From NCBI GenBank assembly GCA_029582155.1, contig CM055900.1, forward strand, positions 46,613,736 to 46,677,735: DNA of 64,000 nucleotides. The letters are read 5' to 3'. A program made the position numbers and the translations under genes. Shown piece by piece: positions 23,121-34,032 of this stretch. Every line of letters begins with the position of its first letter. Position 1 is the stretch's first letter. The notes under the pieces are model-generated. The model saw only the letters and a list, made by a program, of their open reading frames with translations. It did not search any database and was not told the DNA's origin. This stretch comes from Panopea generosa (lineage: Eukaryota > Mollusca > Bivalvia > Adapedonta > Hiatellidae).

Positions 23121-24310
23121 GACAACGACAATGATAATAAAAACTGAAATATTTTACCAATGATAACTATATATAAATGAATGAATAAAAATTCAGTTTG
23201 ATAAACTGATGTATTAAATATTTCCAATTAATTATGTGATGTTTTTTATTTTTAAATTGTCACTGATGTATATAAATATTGTTTATAACCCAACATGGCA
23301 TATTTTATTGTATTGTGTAACGAGATACTATGTACAAGATATATATTAAAATGTTTTTATCAATTATGCTTTTATGACTATGTAATAAATATTGATCATA
23401 CTTAAATTGTTGATTTTCTGATACACCTGTAAGTATTAATTACCCAGTGGGATAAATTATGTTTCATACCTTTTTCTCTCGTACATTGACCAAGAACACA
23501 TTTACCGCTATTAACCGACAGGCACAATTTGTGGTAAAATAATTGCTCAAGTTCACGTTTTATAACTTCTTTATTTCTGATTACAATCATGTAAACCAAA
23601 TTAAAATCAAACAATAAATATGGCAAAATCTAATGCGATATATTACATTTTCCGAACGTATTTTGAAAGAGTGTATCTTCCGTAATTCTTGATCGATTTT
23701 CAATAACTTTCGCTTTTCTAAAACAACATTATGTAACTTACATAAAAATAATTGAAATTCCAATAATAAATTAAAAGTTAAAGGGTACCAGGTTTTTCGA
23801 GCGGAAAATATTGCGTAAATTTCACGCAATGACCTGCTCAATTCAACTGTCCATATATATATATCTCATTCATTTAATTATCTTTTCATATTCAGAAACT
23901 CGTTTTCATTGTATTTTTTTTAAATTGGTTAATAAATAAAGAAGTTAGTATGCACCGACAGCTACTCTTTCTAAAACTTCTAAATTTAACACTACTGCCA
24001 GGTTTTACACCTGTCCGTTTAAGACTTTAATATAGATTGGGGTTTTACTGCGTAACTCCAAAAGTTATTTCCCTTGATTAGAGCAAGCGTCGCGATGATT
24101 AAGACTAAAACAAACGGATAAATACAAAGAGGCGTAAATCAAACAGGTAAACTTAAAAAAGTTACTTTTGTTTGCATTTTTATGAAATCTTGATGGGAAA
24201 TTAATCATCAATACGCAATTAAATTACGTATTTCATGCTTTAATGAAATATGATTTGTGTCCGATAGGCTACGAGGACAAAACTTTCACAAAGGTCATTT
24301 CGTAACGAGT
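23120..24310. other. AT-rich intergenic DNA without recognised gene
   Basis: Two minus-strand ORFs (74 and 84 codons, between 23402 and 23841) overlap in different frames and have no family motif. Confidence 0.45.
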
Positions 24311-24316
24311 GTATGT

Positions 24317-24492
24317 CAAAATACCCACACCTCAAAAATGGCAAAGTAGTCAAAATACCCACAGCAGAATTTTCAGGGTATTCAAAATACCCACAGCAGA
24401 ATTTTCAGGGTATTCAAAATACCCACAGTAGAATTTACAGGGTATTCAAAATACCCACAGTAGAATTTACAGGGTAGTCAAAATACCCACCC
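24317..24492. repeat. ~32-bp tandem motif at the edge of MULE copy 1
   Basis: About four units contain TCAAAATACCCACAGCAGAA and TTTTCAGGGTAT. The same motif (TCAAAATCCCCACGG, ACAGAATTAACAGGGTGGTC) is found at 33937-34032 and 35507-35590 beside the second copy. It therefore belongs to the transposon and is probably a subterminal or terminal repeat. Confidence 0.7.
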
Positions 24493-24776
24493 TGGGTTAT
24501 CACAAGTCCAAAATTAATAGGATTGTTAAAAACACACTCACTGAAAAATAAAGCCATTTACCAAGTTTTTTACCAAACTGATAAAAGTTTGTTATTATAA
24601 TACCCTTACTCAGTTTGTCAAACTGTGAATTTATTGATTGTTTTGGGTCACTTTTAGCACATTTACCATTGTCATTAGGTGACAGAAAATATGTTGAGAA
24701 AGGGAAAGGTAAGTCACCCATATAGGATTAGTGCAGATTGTGATGCTTTCACCATTTTAATTGAATGGATATTTGT

Positions 24777-24840
24777 ACAATCAAACCTGTATAAAGCGGT
24801 CACTTAAGAAAGGTGATCACTTAATATTGCTCGAAAGTAA
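24777..24840. mobile_element. pogo/Tigger-type MITE end
   Basis: TACAATCAAACCTGTATAAA followed by GCGGTCACTTAAGAAAGG resembles the terminus of the MITE at 26690. No second terminus is seen nearby, so this is a fragment. Confidence 0.4.
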
Positions 24841-25419
24841 TGCACAAAGCTCTCAAAAGGGCTTTCTGCATTGACAGGGATGACCGTAGTATTCATACAG
24901 TTAAGATAATGATCAGAAATCAATTAATTATTATCTGTACAATTATTGAAATGAAAGATAAGTAAAGCAAAGAGAAATTTTCAAAACATTTAATGCATCT
25001 AGTACAAACACATATAATTAGCACATTTTAATTCTTTTATAGCACATTATCTTTAAAAATGTTACCTGCTTACTCTTATTATAAACATCATTTAAAAATT
25101 TGTAGACCTACACATTTTGTTTGTTTTATGTAAGAAATAATGTAAGCACTATATACATTTTAAAGCAGAGTTCTCCACTTATCACTGTTATGTGTATGTG
25201 TAATAGTTTCTAAAACATTGGCAATATATTGACAAATAGTGCAGATCCAGATCAGAGGTTTCCCTTATAGGAGCCCCTCTTTCCCTCATTTCCTACAATG
25301 TTTTCAATAGCCATCAGTTGCAAAGGCTCTAAAAGGCGCTTGTGTGGATGAAAGGGTTAATGAACACTTATCTTACTGAACTCGCAAATTCTGATCTCAT
25401 TGCACAGAAAGCACTGAAT

Positions 25420-26174
25420 TTACTTAATCCTTATCAACTGTCCAATGGCATCCATGAAGTCTTTAAGTGACTTTGCTCCACTCACGTACTGTTGGCATAA
25501 GCACTTCAATCTCCGCTGGTGCACCTTCGTGGCGTTCCTCACTCGTTTCTGGGGTGGTTCTCCTCGGTCACACCGCAGAATGTCAGCTGCCACCATTGCT
25601 GCATCTTTTCCAACCGACTTCACCAGAGTCCAAAGAGAAGGGTTTTTGTGTCCTACAAGGTGCTGGAAGCTGTTGTTCCAGGACTCGCACTGGTTGTTGG
25701 TTCTGTCCTGGTCTTCCATGGTGGCATGGTGCACATTCCAGTGTGTTGTGGGGAAGCGAGGCGATGAGCGTCTGAAGCGAATATTTCCATTTGCTGTCAC
25801 AACCGAACGGAACGGACCATTCACATAGTTGATGTCAAAGTAGTCAAAGTCAAACCAAGTAGATTTTCTGGAACTTGTTCCTTGAGCATCGCCATGCCTT
25901 CTTTCACATCGTCGGGTGGCAGGAAGGCTAGGCCATCAAGCTTCCCACAAAATGTCCAGACATCGTCGTCATTCTTGTAGTCGCACTGCAGACCCTCTGA
26001 CTGTACTTTTCTCCAGGTAGCCTGCGTCAAGTGGTAGAAACATCCCTGGAAGTGAATGTCGGGCAAGATACTTCTTACAGCATTGTGAATGGCCACCTCG
26101 TAATCAGCTATGATGTGCTCTGGGTTGGGCCGAATATCTCGCTGCAGACAGGCATCTAGTAGGGCAGAAAACAT
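25420..26174 (-). pseudogene. MULE-type transposase, C-terminal half, frameshifted (copy 1)
   Basis: Two adjacent minus-strand frames together read as the C-terminal half of a Mutator-like transposase. The first (26174-25821) contains HIIADYEVAIHNAV (the second catalytic Asp), GCFYHLTQ (the C-x2-H-type element) and RKVQSEGL. The second (25824-25420) contains NGPFR, RTNNQCESWNNSFQHLVGH (the third acidic residue) and ends at a TAA. Around 25840 the frame must shift by one base: the other frame reads FDYFDINYVNGPFR across the break. The N-terminal half, including the first Asp block, is missing; a stop lies just upstream of 26174. Such transposases cut and paste DNA at long terminal repeats. This copy is inactive as it stands. 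Confidence 0.88.
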
Positions 26175-26221
26175 TTGTCAAATGATTCATATATGGCCCA
26201 AAATGTGCGTTTCTGCACAAG

Positions 26222-26415
26222 TAAGTCCATTTGTAACCCACTATATGTCTTTGGTAACAGTAGTTACTTATTATATGACTTTGGTAACTTTTGGTAACTA
26301 ACTATTTATCAAATTTCTCTAACAGGAATTCTGTCCACTTGTAACCCGCTATATGCCTTTGGTAAATTTGGTTACTTGTTATGATAATGTCTTTGGTAAC
26401 TTGGGTAACTACAGG
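26222..26415. repeat. Degenerate GGTAAC-rich tandem repeat
   Basis: The phrase TATATGTCTTTGGTAAC and its variants recur about four times with spacing near 50 bp (GTAACCCACTATATG, GTAACCCGCTATATG). It sits where the missing 5' part of the transposase gene would be. Confidence 0.65.
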
Positions 26416-26689
26416 ATTATTTGGAAAACAAGTTGTTTCCATTTGCATTTTAGCATTGGTATAATAAACAGGAAGATGTTTTCTTCAAAGAGCAAGAACT
26501 TTCTGTATCGTGTCCTCATAAGCACTCGTGGGACATATTGCATGTCTCTAAGGAGCCTTTTGACATTTTTTATTTTTGTGTCTCCCGAGACGTGCAACCA
26601 CGGAAGCCGATTTTACCTACTGGAAGTTCCAAACGGAATCTGTTGGGAGGGTTTCATGACTTTAAAATACAAATAATTGACATACAGTC

Positions 26690-26868
26690 AAACCTGTGTT
26701 TGTGGCCACCTCTATTAAGCAGCCACTTGTCTTAAGCAGCCACATTTGTTATTTCCCATTTCTATGTTTTCAGAGCAAATTAACCTGTATTAAGCAACTT
26801 CCTGTCTTAAAAGGCCACTTTTGGCCCTTCCCTTTACTGGCTGCTTAAGATAGGTTTGACAGTATTAT
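26690..26868. mobile_element. pogo/Tigger-type MITE with TA flanks
   Basis: The left end is TACAGTCAAACCTGTGTTTG and the right end AGATAGGTTTGACAGTA, which are approximately inverted. The subterminal AAGCAGCCAC and GGCTGCTTAAG are also inverted. The length of about 180 bp with TA at both ends fits a Tc1/mariner-pogo derived MITE. It is inserted inside MULE copy 1. Confidence 0.7.
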
Positions 26869-27239
26869 GAATGAGAATTGAAAATTTAACATTAAATACA
26901 TTGATCCGTGATAAAATTATATGCAGTGCATGCTAAGTATACCGATAAACCAATCTCAAACATGAGAGGGGTCCCATTTCAGATGAATATGTATTGTCCG
27001 CCATTATCATCTGACATCGAGTGTTCCAAATGAATCATCACCATATTGTATAACAATAGATGCCTTTATATTATGAAATCGAAGAATGCATGGTGCCGGT
27101 CTATTTTTGTTTAGTTTTAATCGAACAGTTTACATTAATTTTATGGTTTTTTTTGTAATACTTGTTAGTATAAGTAATATATGATATGATAAGTTCTGTG
27201 TTTAATAACTTAAAATTTTATAAGGAAAAACAATAGAAA

Positions 27240-27720
27240 ATGCATTATATAGGCAGAGACTGAGAGACTGATAGGCTAATATCAGTGCAACATACATGGC
27301 TGAAATTTCGGATGACGCCTCTAGTATTTCTTTAAAATCTTTTGAACCTTTGTCTGGATTTAACAATGTTGGTTTCAAAGATGATAGATTTTTTGTCTAT
27401 TTCCAATTATTTTTCTTCCGTTTTTAAAGTATTAGGGTTGGAAACAAAATAAAATTGGCTTTTTACAATATTTTTTTCTTTAACACAAACAGTATTGTGT
27501 AGATGTTTAAACAAAAACATTTTAACAACATATCAGAGATTCTTTTGCAGAAATATGAAGAAGTACGTTTTCGATGGATGGCAAAAAAATATATAGAGAT
27601 TTAAATTTTTTTTTTGCTATTTCCTACTTTAAAAATGGACTTAAAATGAGAAAATGGTCACACAAAAATAACTGTAAGCATAACTTGAAATGCTTATTTT
27701 TAATTATTTAAAAACACGAA
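27240..27720. mobile_element. Distal part of MULE copy 1
   Basis: The stretch CTCTAGTATTTCTTTAAAAT and its surroundings (GAAATTTCGGATGACGCC..., TGTCTGGATTTAACAA) match 36775-36850 in the same order and orientation relative to the transposase remnant. This shows that both regions derive from one element family. The rest is AT-rich and unassigned. Confidence 0.55.
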
Positions 27721-27724
27721 AACT

Positions 27725-28755
27725 TTAGAGTGCAAAGTCCTTCCTATCGATACCGTAAGCGCAAGCATATTTTGTTAGAGTCAGTGGGGAGTTGAGCGTC
27801 ATAAATGCCACCCAATATTTAGACAAGCAAATGCAATCACTTTTCTCTGTATATGGGTCTCTGATATGGGACATAGCTGTCAAGGCTCAAATGAGCCTTA
27901 GAGTGAGAAAACATTCTAGGGGGTTTCGGGGGAATGCCCCCCTACCCCAAACATTTTTTGATTCCTAGATCGTCTGTGGTGTGTTCTGGGGGTGGTTTCT
28001 ACAACAGTTTCAGTCAATTATTTTACCAAAATTTTCATTAAATTTTTATGATTTTTTATTCAAATTTTGGTGTAATAAGTTTACAGTAATTCAGCTACTT
28101 CTTTGAGTTTTAACGCTTGGAGGCGAGCTACTAGCACTAGCAGATGCCGCCATGATGTTTACATTGACACCTGGTAACGATTATTAATTGTTAGTATATT
28201 ATATACTAACACCTGTTCCGGTTGCTAACATTAGGTCAGACACAACTAATACACGAACCAATGTTTTTACCGATTTATTCATAAAACCATAGTATTTATT
28301 TTCCTGAATTTTGTTTTAATTGAAATGCGTGAGAAATAACATAGTCAGCATGAGACCGTGATCTCATTGCCAAAATCGTGAGACTCACGGTGAAAGGTAT
28401 GAATGGGATATATATTACTTTTTGAAGAATTTAATCAGTGATATATTACACTGAATTGCACTGCTACCCAAACCATGCTGAGGATATATACATTTTAGCC
28501 AACAGTTGCTCTATGTTGGGCAAGGCGATTGGACATTGTTGGGATTTAAAAAAAAATGCTTACCTACCAAACCGATTTTTTAAAGAGGGTCGGGTTTGGA
28601 TATATAATGTGTTATTATTTATTATTCTGGTCGAGTCATGTTGTAAAATAATCAAATACGATGCCGTAGTCACTTATTCAGCAGAATATTGAATTATTCT
28701 TTGATTAAACAAGTTATTTGCAATTTTTGAGAAAAAAAAAGGTTTTAAAACTGGT
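27725..28755. other. Unassigned, probably repeat-derived DNA
   Basis: It holds a short G/C-rich spot (GGGGGTTTCGGGGGAATGCC near 27930) and a CGTGAGACTCACGG inverted repeat near 28376. An 84-codon ORF at 28438-28692 has no recognised motif. No gene is supported. Confidence 0.4.
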
Positions 28756-28757
28756 AC

Positions 28758-29506
28758 ATAATATCGACGAGTTTGTTGTAAACTTTGGAATGATTTCAGA
28801 CTTCACAACCCTCTTCAGTAAAATGTAGGGGTCACAATAAAATTCCCAAAGATAGTTGTTTACACGATTTTAATCTTCTTTTTCTCTTTATATTGTTTTT
28901 TTTTTATGAAAAATGAATACATGTACATTTTACTGACAGAAGTCAACTTTAAATGGCAAATATAGACTTTTTTATTTTACCTTGGTTGAGAAACAATTGA
29001 TTACAACAGATCATGCTCAAAGAATTCTTGCGTAGATCCAGTACTAAGCTTATGCTGACAAAGTGTCTCGCTCAAGGACCCAACAGACCCAGCTCTGTAA
29101 TGTACAGAAGACCCCATAATGGTCAGATTGATAATATCGACGAGTTTGTTGTAAACTTTGGAATGAATTCAGACTTCACAACCCTCTTCAGTAAAATGTA
29201 GGGGTCACAATAAAATTCCCAAAGATAGTTGTTTACACGATTTTAATCTTCTTTTTCTCTTTATATTGTTTTTTTTTTATGAAAAATGAATACATGTACA
29301 TTTTACTGACAGAAGTCAACTTTAAATGGCAAATATAGACTTTTTTATTTTACCTTGGTTGAGAAACAATTGATTACAACAGATCATGCTCAAAGAATTC
29401 TTGCGTAGATCCAGTACTAAGCTTATGCTGACAAAGTGTCTCGCTCAAGGACCCAACAGACCCAGCTCTGTAATGTACAGAAGACCCCATAATGGTCAGA
29501 TTGATA
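28758..29506. repeat. Recent 373-bp tandem duplication
   Basis: 28758-29130 and 29131-29503 are almost identical; the one difference noticed is GAATGATTTCAG versus GAATGAATTCAG. The junction is at ATAATATCGA, and copy 2 ends at GGTCAGATTGATAA. The unit holds no convincing gene; its 62-codon ORF is duplicated with it. Confidence 0.92.
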
Positions 29507-29853
29507 ACTCGCATAACAACAAACACGACAGTACAAGAATAAGCAACATGTACAAGTCGTTTCAAAGACAATTTCGATCCATCATTAAAATTATGTTTTC
29601 AAAAAGCTTACAACTAGGTTGCATGTTTGTGTATGGTATTCGTGCTCAGCCATTCCCTTTTGTTTTAAAGAAGCTTTTGATAAATGCCTGTTTAACACAT
29701 TCATGACAAGGGGAATTCAATTAGTGTACAAGCGATTTCAACGATACACGCATTGTGTGATCTTGTCAACCTATTTACTGGCTGATATTAAGTGAAATTT
29801 ACCGTGCCGGGAAACATAGCATACAAAAAAATTCTTAACTTCTGTACCTTTTT

Positions 29854-30715
29854 AGCTCACCTGAGCCAAAGGCTCTCAGGTGAGCTTTTGTGATCGCCTG
29901 GTGTCCGTGGTCCATTGTCTGTCGTCCGTTGTTAACTTTTAGCTTCTAAAAACTTCTCCTCTGAAACCACTGGGCCAATTTTGATATAACTTTACAGAAA
30001 TGTTCCTTTGGTGACCATCTACCAAGTTTGTTCAAGCCATTTTGATTCGTCAAAAAACATGGCCCCCAGGGGGGGCGGGCAAGTTTGATTAATAAAAACT
30101 TAAAAAATCTTCTTGTCAGAAACTACTGGGTTGATTTTAAAAATTATTTCATGGAAATGTTCCTTGGGTGACCCTCTACCAAGTTTGTTCAACCCATATT
30201 GATTTGTCAAAAACATGGTGGCCAGGAGGTGGGGTTAGTTTACTATATGTAAGCTATATTATAAACATAAAAAATCTTCTTGTCAGAAACTACTGGCTCG
30301 ATTTTAAAATAATTTCACAGAAATGATCCTTGGGTGATCGTCTACCAAGTTTGTTCAACCCATCTTGGTTCGTCAAAAAACATTGCGGCCAGGGGATGGG
30401 GTAAGTTTATTATATAAGCTATAGCAAAAACTTAGAAAATCTTCTTTCTGAAACTAATGGCTCGATTTTAAAATAATATCATAGAAATGCTCCTCGGGTG
30501 ACCCTCTATCAAGTTTGTTCAAGCCATCTTGATTTGTCAAAAAACATGACAGCCAGGGGATGGGGTAAGTTTACTATATAAGCTATAGTAAAAACTTAAA
30601 AAATCTTCTTGTCAGAAACAACTGGCTCGATTTTAAAATAATTTCACAGAAATGATCCTTGAGTGACCCTCTCCCAAGTTCGTTCAAGCCATCTTGATTA
30701 GTTTTTGAAGTTTAG
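29854..30715 (+). mobile_element. Hairpin-headed tandem-repeat element (pearl/HINE-like), family 1
   Basis: It starts with a perfect 12-bp hairpin, AGCTCACCTGAG (29854-29865) and CTCAGGTGAGCT (29875-29886). About five diverged ~165-bp units follow, carrying phrases such as CTACCAAGTTTGTTCAAGCC and CTTGTCAGAAACTACTGG. This architecture is common in molluscan Helitron-related 'pearl' elements. No 3' terminus is visible, so it is probably truncated. Confidence 0.7.
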
Positions 30716-31445
30716 TCACTAGCTATAACTTAGACAGTTTGTTAGTGACCCCTTAGATCTATGTGTAGCGTCAGATTTTGGTATTCCCTGTAGGACCTCA
30801 GTTCAGTTAAACTTTAGCATGTCATCTCATGCGATACGCTGTTTAGAAGACATAAGCACCTATGACTCCTTAGTAGTCCTTTATGACCCTATGAACGTTA
30901 AAGTGACACTTTTGTGGTTCTTACTGACCCCTTTGAACCCCTTAGTGTCCCCTTTTAACGCCTTAGTATCTCCTTTCCATAGATGTTCCTTAGTGACCCC
31001 TTTGCAGTACCAAGTGCCTTTTTGTTGTCTGTAATAGGAACAGTCCCATTAGCTCAGTCTATAGAGCATGAGACTTCTAGTCTTGGAGTTGCGGGTTAGA
31101 CTCCAGGGGCTGGCCAACTAAAAATATTGACAATTGTTCATATGGGACTTTAAACCAAGGGCCCGTGTGATGGAACTATACACCAAGCATGCTTAATCGA
31201 ACCAGAAGAAACTTATGATGGATTTCTATCTGTATCCAGGTGATAAATGACATGTCATCATTTAAATCACTTAAAATGTGTCCAAATAAATAACTGACAA
31301 ACTTAATCTTAATATGAAACCCCTAAGTGCCCCATTTGAACCTTTTAGTAGTCTTAAGTGCCCCCTTTGAACTGCTTAGTGGCTTCTTAGTGGTCCTTAG
31401 TAGTCCTCAGTGGTCCTAAGTGGCATTTAGTAGGACCCTGTAGAT
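30716..31445. repeat. Degenerate CCTTAGTRGTCC-rich repeat region
   Basis: Short phrases such as CTTAGTGACCCC, CCTTAGTAGTCC and CTAAGTGCCCC recur irregularly at 30745-31020 and 31320-31440, either side of a tRNA-like insertion. Confidence 0.6.
31045..31125 (+). mobile_element. tRNA-like sequence, probable SINE head
   Basis: TTAGCTCAGTCTATAGAGC is a good RNA polymerase III A box. GGGTTAGACTCC is a B box with one key base changed (GGTTCGANTCC expected). The anticodon arm could present TCT. The acceptor stem does not close and the T arm is poor, so it is not a functional tRNA. Confidence 0.55.
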
Positions 31446-31556
31446 GAAAGTAAATCTATAGAAAATACAATTGAATTTTTTATTCATCTTCAACTCTTTT
31501 TTTTATATTTTAATAGATGGATGCTTTATATAATTGAAAAATTTCACACTAACATT

Positions 31557-31723
31557 TCATACATCATCAACAGTTGCAGCTACATAACTATTCACACTAA
31601 CATCACACACATCATCATCATCAGCAGCAGTAGCAGCAGCAGCAACATCACTGTACACACTAACATAAAACACTACATCATCATTAGCAGCAGCAACATC
31701 ACTGTTCACACTGACATCACACA

Positions 31724-31766
<43 letters not shown>

Positions 31767-32645
31767 ATCACTGTACACACTAACATAAAACACTACATCA
31801 TCATTAGCAGCAGCAACATCACTGTTCACACTGACATCACACACAGCATCATCAGCAGCAGCAACATCACTGTTCACACTGACATCACACACATCATCAT
31901 CAGCAGCAGCAATACACTGTTCACACTAACATAAAACATTACATCATCATTAGCAGCAGCAACATCACTGTTCACACAAACATAAAACAATACATCATCA
32001 TTAGCAGCAGCAACATCACTGTTCACACTGATATCACACACAGCATCATCATCAGCAGCAACATCACTGTTCACACTAACATAAAACATTACATCATCAT
32101 TAGCAGCAGCAACATCATTGTTCACACTAACATCACACACATCATCATTAGCAGCAGCAACATCACTGTTCACACTGACATCACACACATCATCATCAGC
32201 AGCAGCAACATCACTGTTCACACTAACATAACACATTACATCATCATTAGCAGCAGCAACATCACTGTTCACACTGACATCACACACATCATCAGCAGCA
32301 GCAGCAACATCACTGTTCACACTAACATAAAACATTACATCATCATAAGCAGCAGCAACATCATTGTTCACACTAACATCACACACATCATCATTAGCAG
32401 CAGCAACATCACTGTTCACACTGACATCACACACATCATCAGCAGCAGCAGCAACATCACTGTTCACACTAACATAAAACATTACATCATCATTAGCAGC
32501 AGCAACATCACTGTTCACACTGACATCACACACATCATCAGCAGCAGCAGCAACATCACTGTTCACACTAACATAAAACATTACATCATCATTAGCAGCA
32601 GCAACATTATTGTTCACACTAACATCACACACATCATCAGCAGCA
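31557..32645. repeat. 48/51-bp minisatellite, about 22 copies
   Basis: The unit is built from AGCAGCAGCAACATCACTG, TTCACACTAACATAAAAC or TTCACACTGACATCACAC, and ATCATCAT. Units alternate between 51 and 48 bp, both multiples of three. The minus strand is therefore open for 252 codons (SVNSDVAAANDDVMFYV and SVNSDVAAAADDVCDV alternating) and the plus strand is partly open. There is no start context, splice signal or flanking domain, so a coding role is unproven. Confidence 0.95.
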
Positions 32646-32649
32646 GCAA

Positions 32650-33930
32650 GAACAAGTGATGAAAAAAGTCAAATTCGAATATATTGGAATTAAAGTTCTT
32701 ATATAAATTAGACTCTTCTGAAGGAATGTAACATGTACAAAAAAAATATCATCAGTATGTTGGAAACATTAAAAAAAATTATGTTTAAACAATATCAGCT
32801 TCAATTTAAAAAAAAATTTTTTTTATAAATTTAAAGAAAAGTACAATTTCAAAATAGTTTTATGTAAAGCATTCATTAAAATGCTTGATCATGCTATTGT
32901 CATTGAAATAATTCCAGTTGAATAATATATCTATACAATGTAATATACTTCATGACACTATTACAGAATATTTGTTTAAGAATGGGACTTGCCTCTAACA
33001 TCTTCCATATGTTTATCCAAATTTTAGTAACAAGGACTTTTGTATAGTACATGCCCCAAGGATGGACGTAACATTAAAACAGACACATTTATAATTTTAT
33101 ATATTATATAAGTAATTATACTTGACGCCAAGCCAGCATAGTAACTCCCAGTGCATATAATGATCATTGGCCTCTTCATAGGGTCTGTTTAAGAGAATTT
33201 TGGAGCAAGTAATTCTCAGAAACAGACTCTGAGGCACATTCTTACATTATGTGGATATATAGATTATACTCAGATATTTACAGGCACAGTGATAATATCA
33301 TTCTCAGGCACAGTGAAAATATATAATCTCAGAAACTGTGAGTATATAATATCATAGTGATTGTAATTCTCAGACACTATTAAAAACAGTTCCCAATCAC
33401 AGTGACATTGTTGTTGTCAGAAAATGATATGATTCTCGGGCACAGTGGTAACATAATTTTCTGAAATTTTTTAGAATAAAAGAACAAAAACGTTCATCTC
33501 AGCTACAAATTATATCTATACAAGTCCTTGATCTCTAAGCAACATTAGATCATAATTATGAAGCTTTCACCCAGAAAGAGGGATAAAGGTCACATTGGTC
33601 ATGGCCCAGGGATCAAACCTGCAACCCAGATGTGTTGTGTCGGATATATTATTTTATTCATTATAAAAGCAAGCATGATTGAATCTGTAAAATATTAAAA
33701 TACTGTTCCAAGGCTGTTTCTCTGCCTTGCACATTTTGTATATAAATTCAAAGGCTTATTATTGTACATATCAGTTTTATCAAATTAAATATTTCATTAA
33801 TTCCTTAAGTAGAGTACATTTTTGTAATTTCTGTCTTAGACCTCAATGCGATTATGCTTTTAGATAGTGTTTACCTGTTTTACACCTTTTGTTGTTAGTC
33901 TATATCTGCATTAAAAGCTTATCAAATGAG
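32650..33930. other. AT-rich DNA with a weak CAGGCACAGTG repeat
   Basis: Between 33240 and 33470 the phrase ATTCTCAGGCACAGTG and its variants recur about five times at 30-45 bp. No gene is supported in the rest. Confidence 0.5.
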
Positions 33931-33936
33931 TGTACT

Positions 33937-34032
33937 TCAAAATCCCCACGGCTTGAAAATGACATGGTAGTCAAAATTCCCTTGACAGAATTAACAGGGT
34001 GGTCAAAATCCCCTTGATGGGTTGTCATAATC
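33937..34032. repeat. Subterminal motif of MULE copy 2, left of the nested LINE
   Basis: TTCAAAATCCCCACGG, GTGGTCAAAATCCCC and GATGGGTTGTC correspond to the array at 24317. It is interrupted at 34032 by the LINE and resumes at 35507. Confidence 0.7.

Noticed and set aside
28438-28692. 84-codon ORF with an aromatic-rich C-terminus
   Set aside because: No family resemblance and located in repeat-derived DNA.
31045-31125. Functional tRNA gene
   Set aside because: The acceptor stem does not pair, the T arm is degraded and the B box lacks the invariant C; it is better read as a SINE head.
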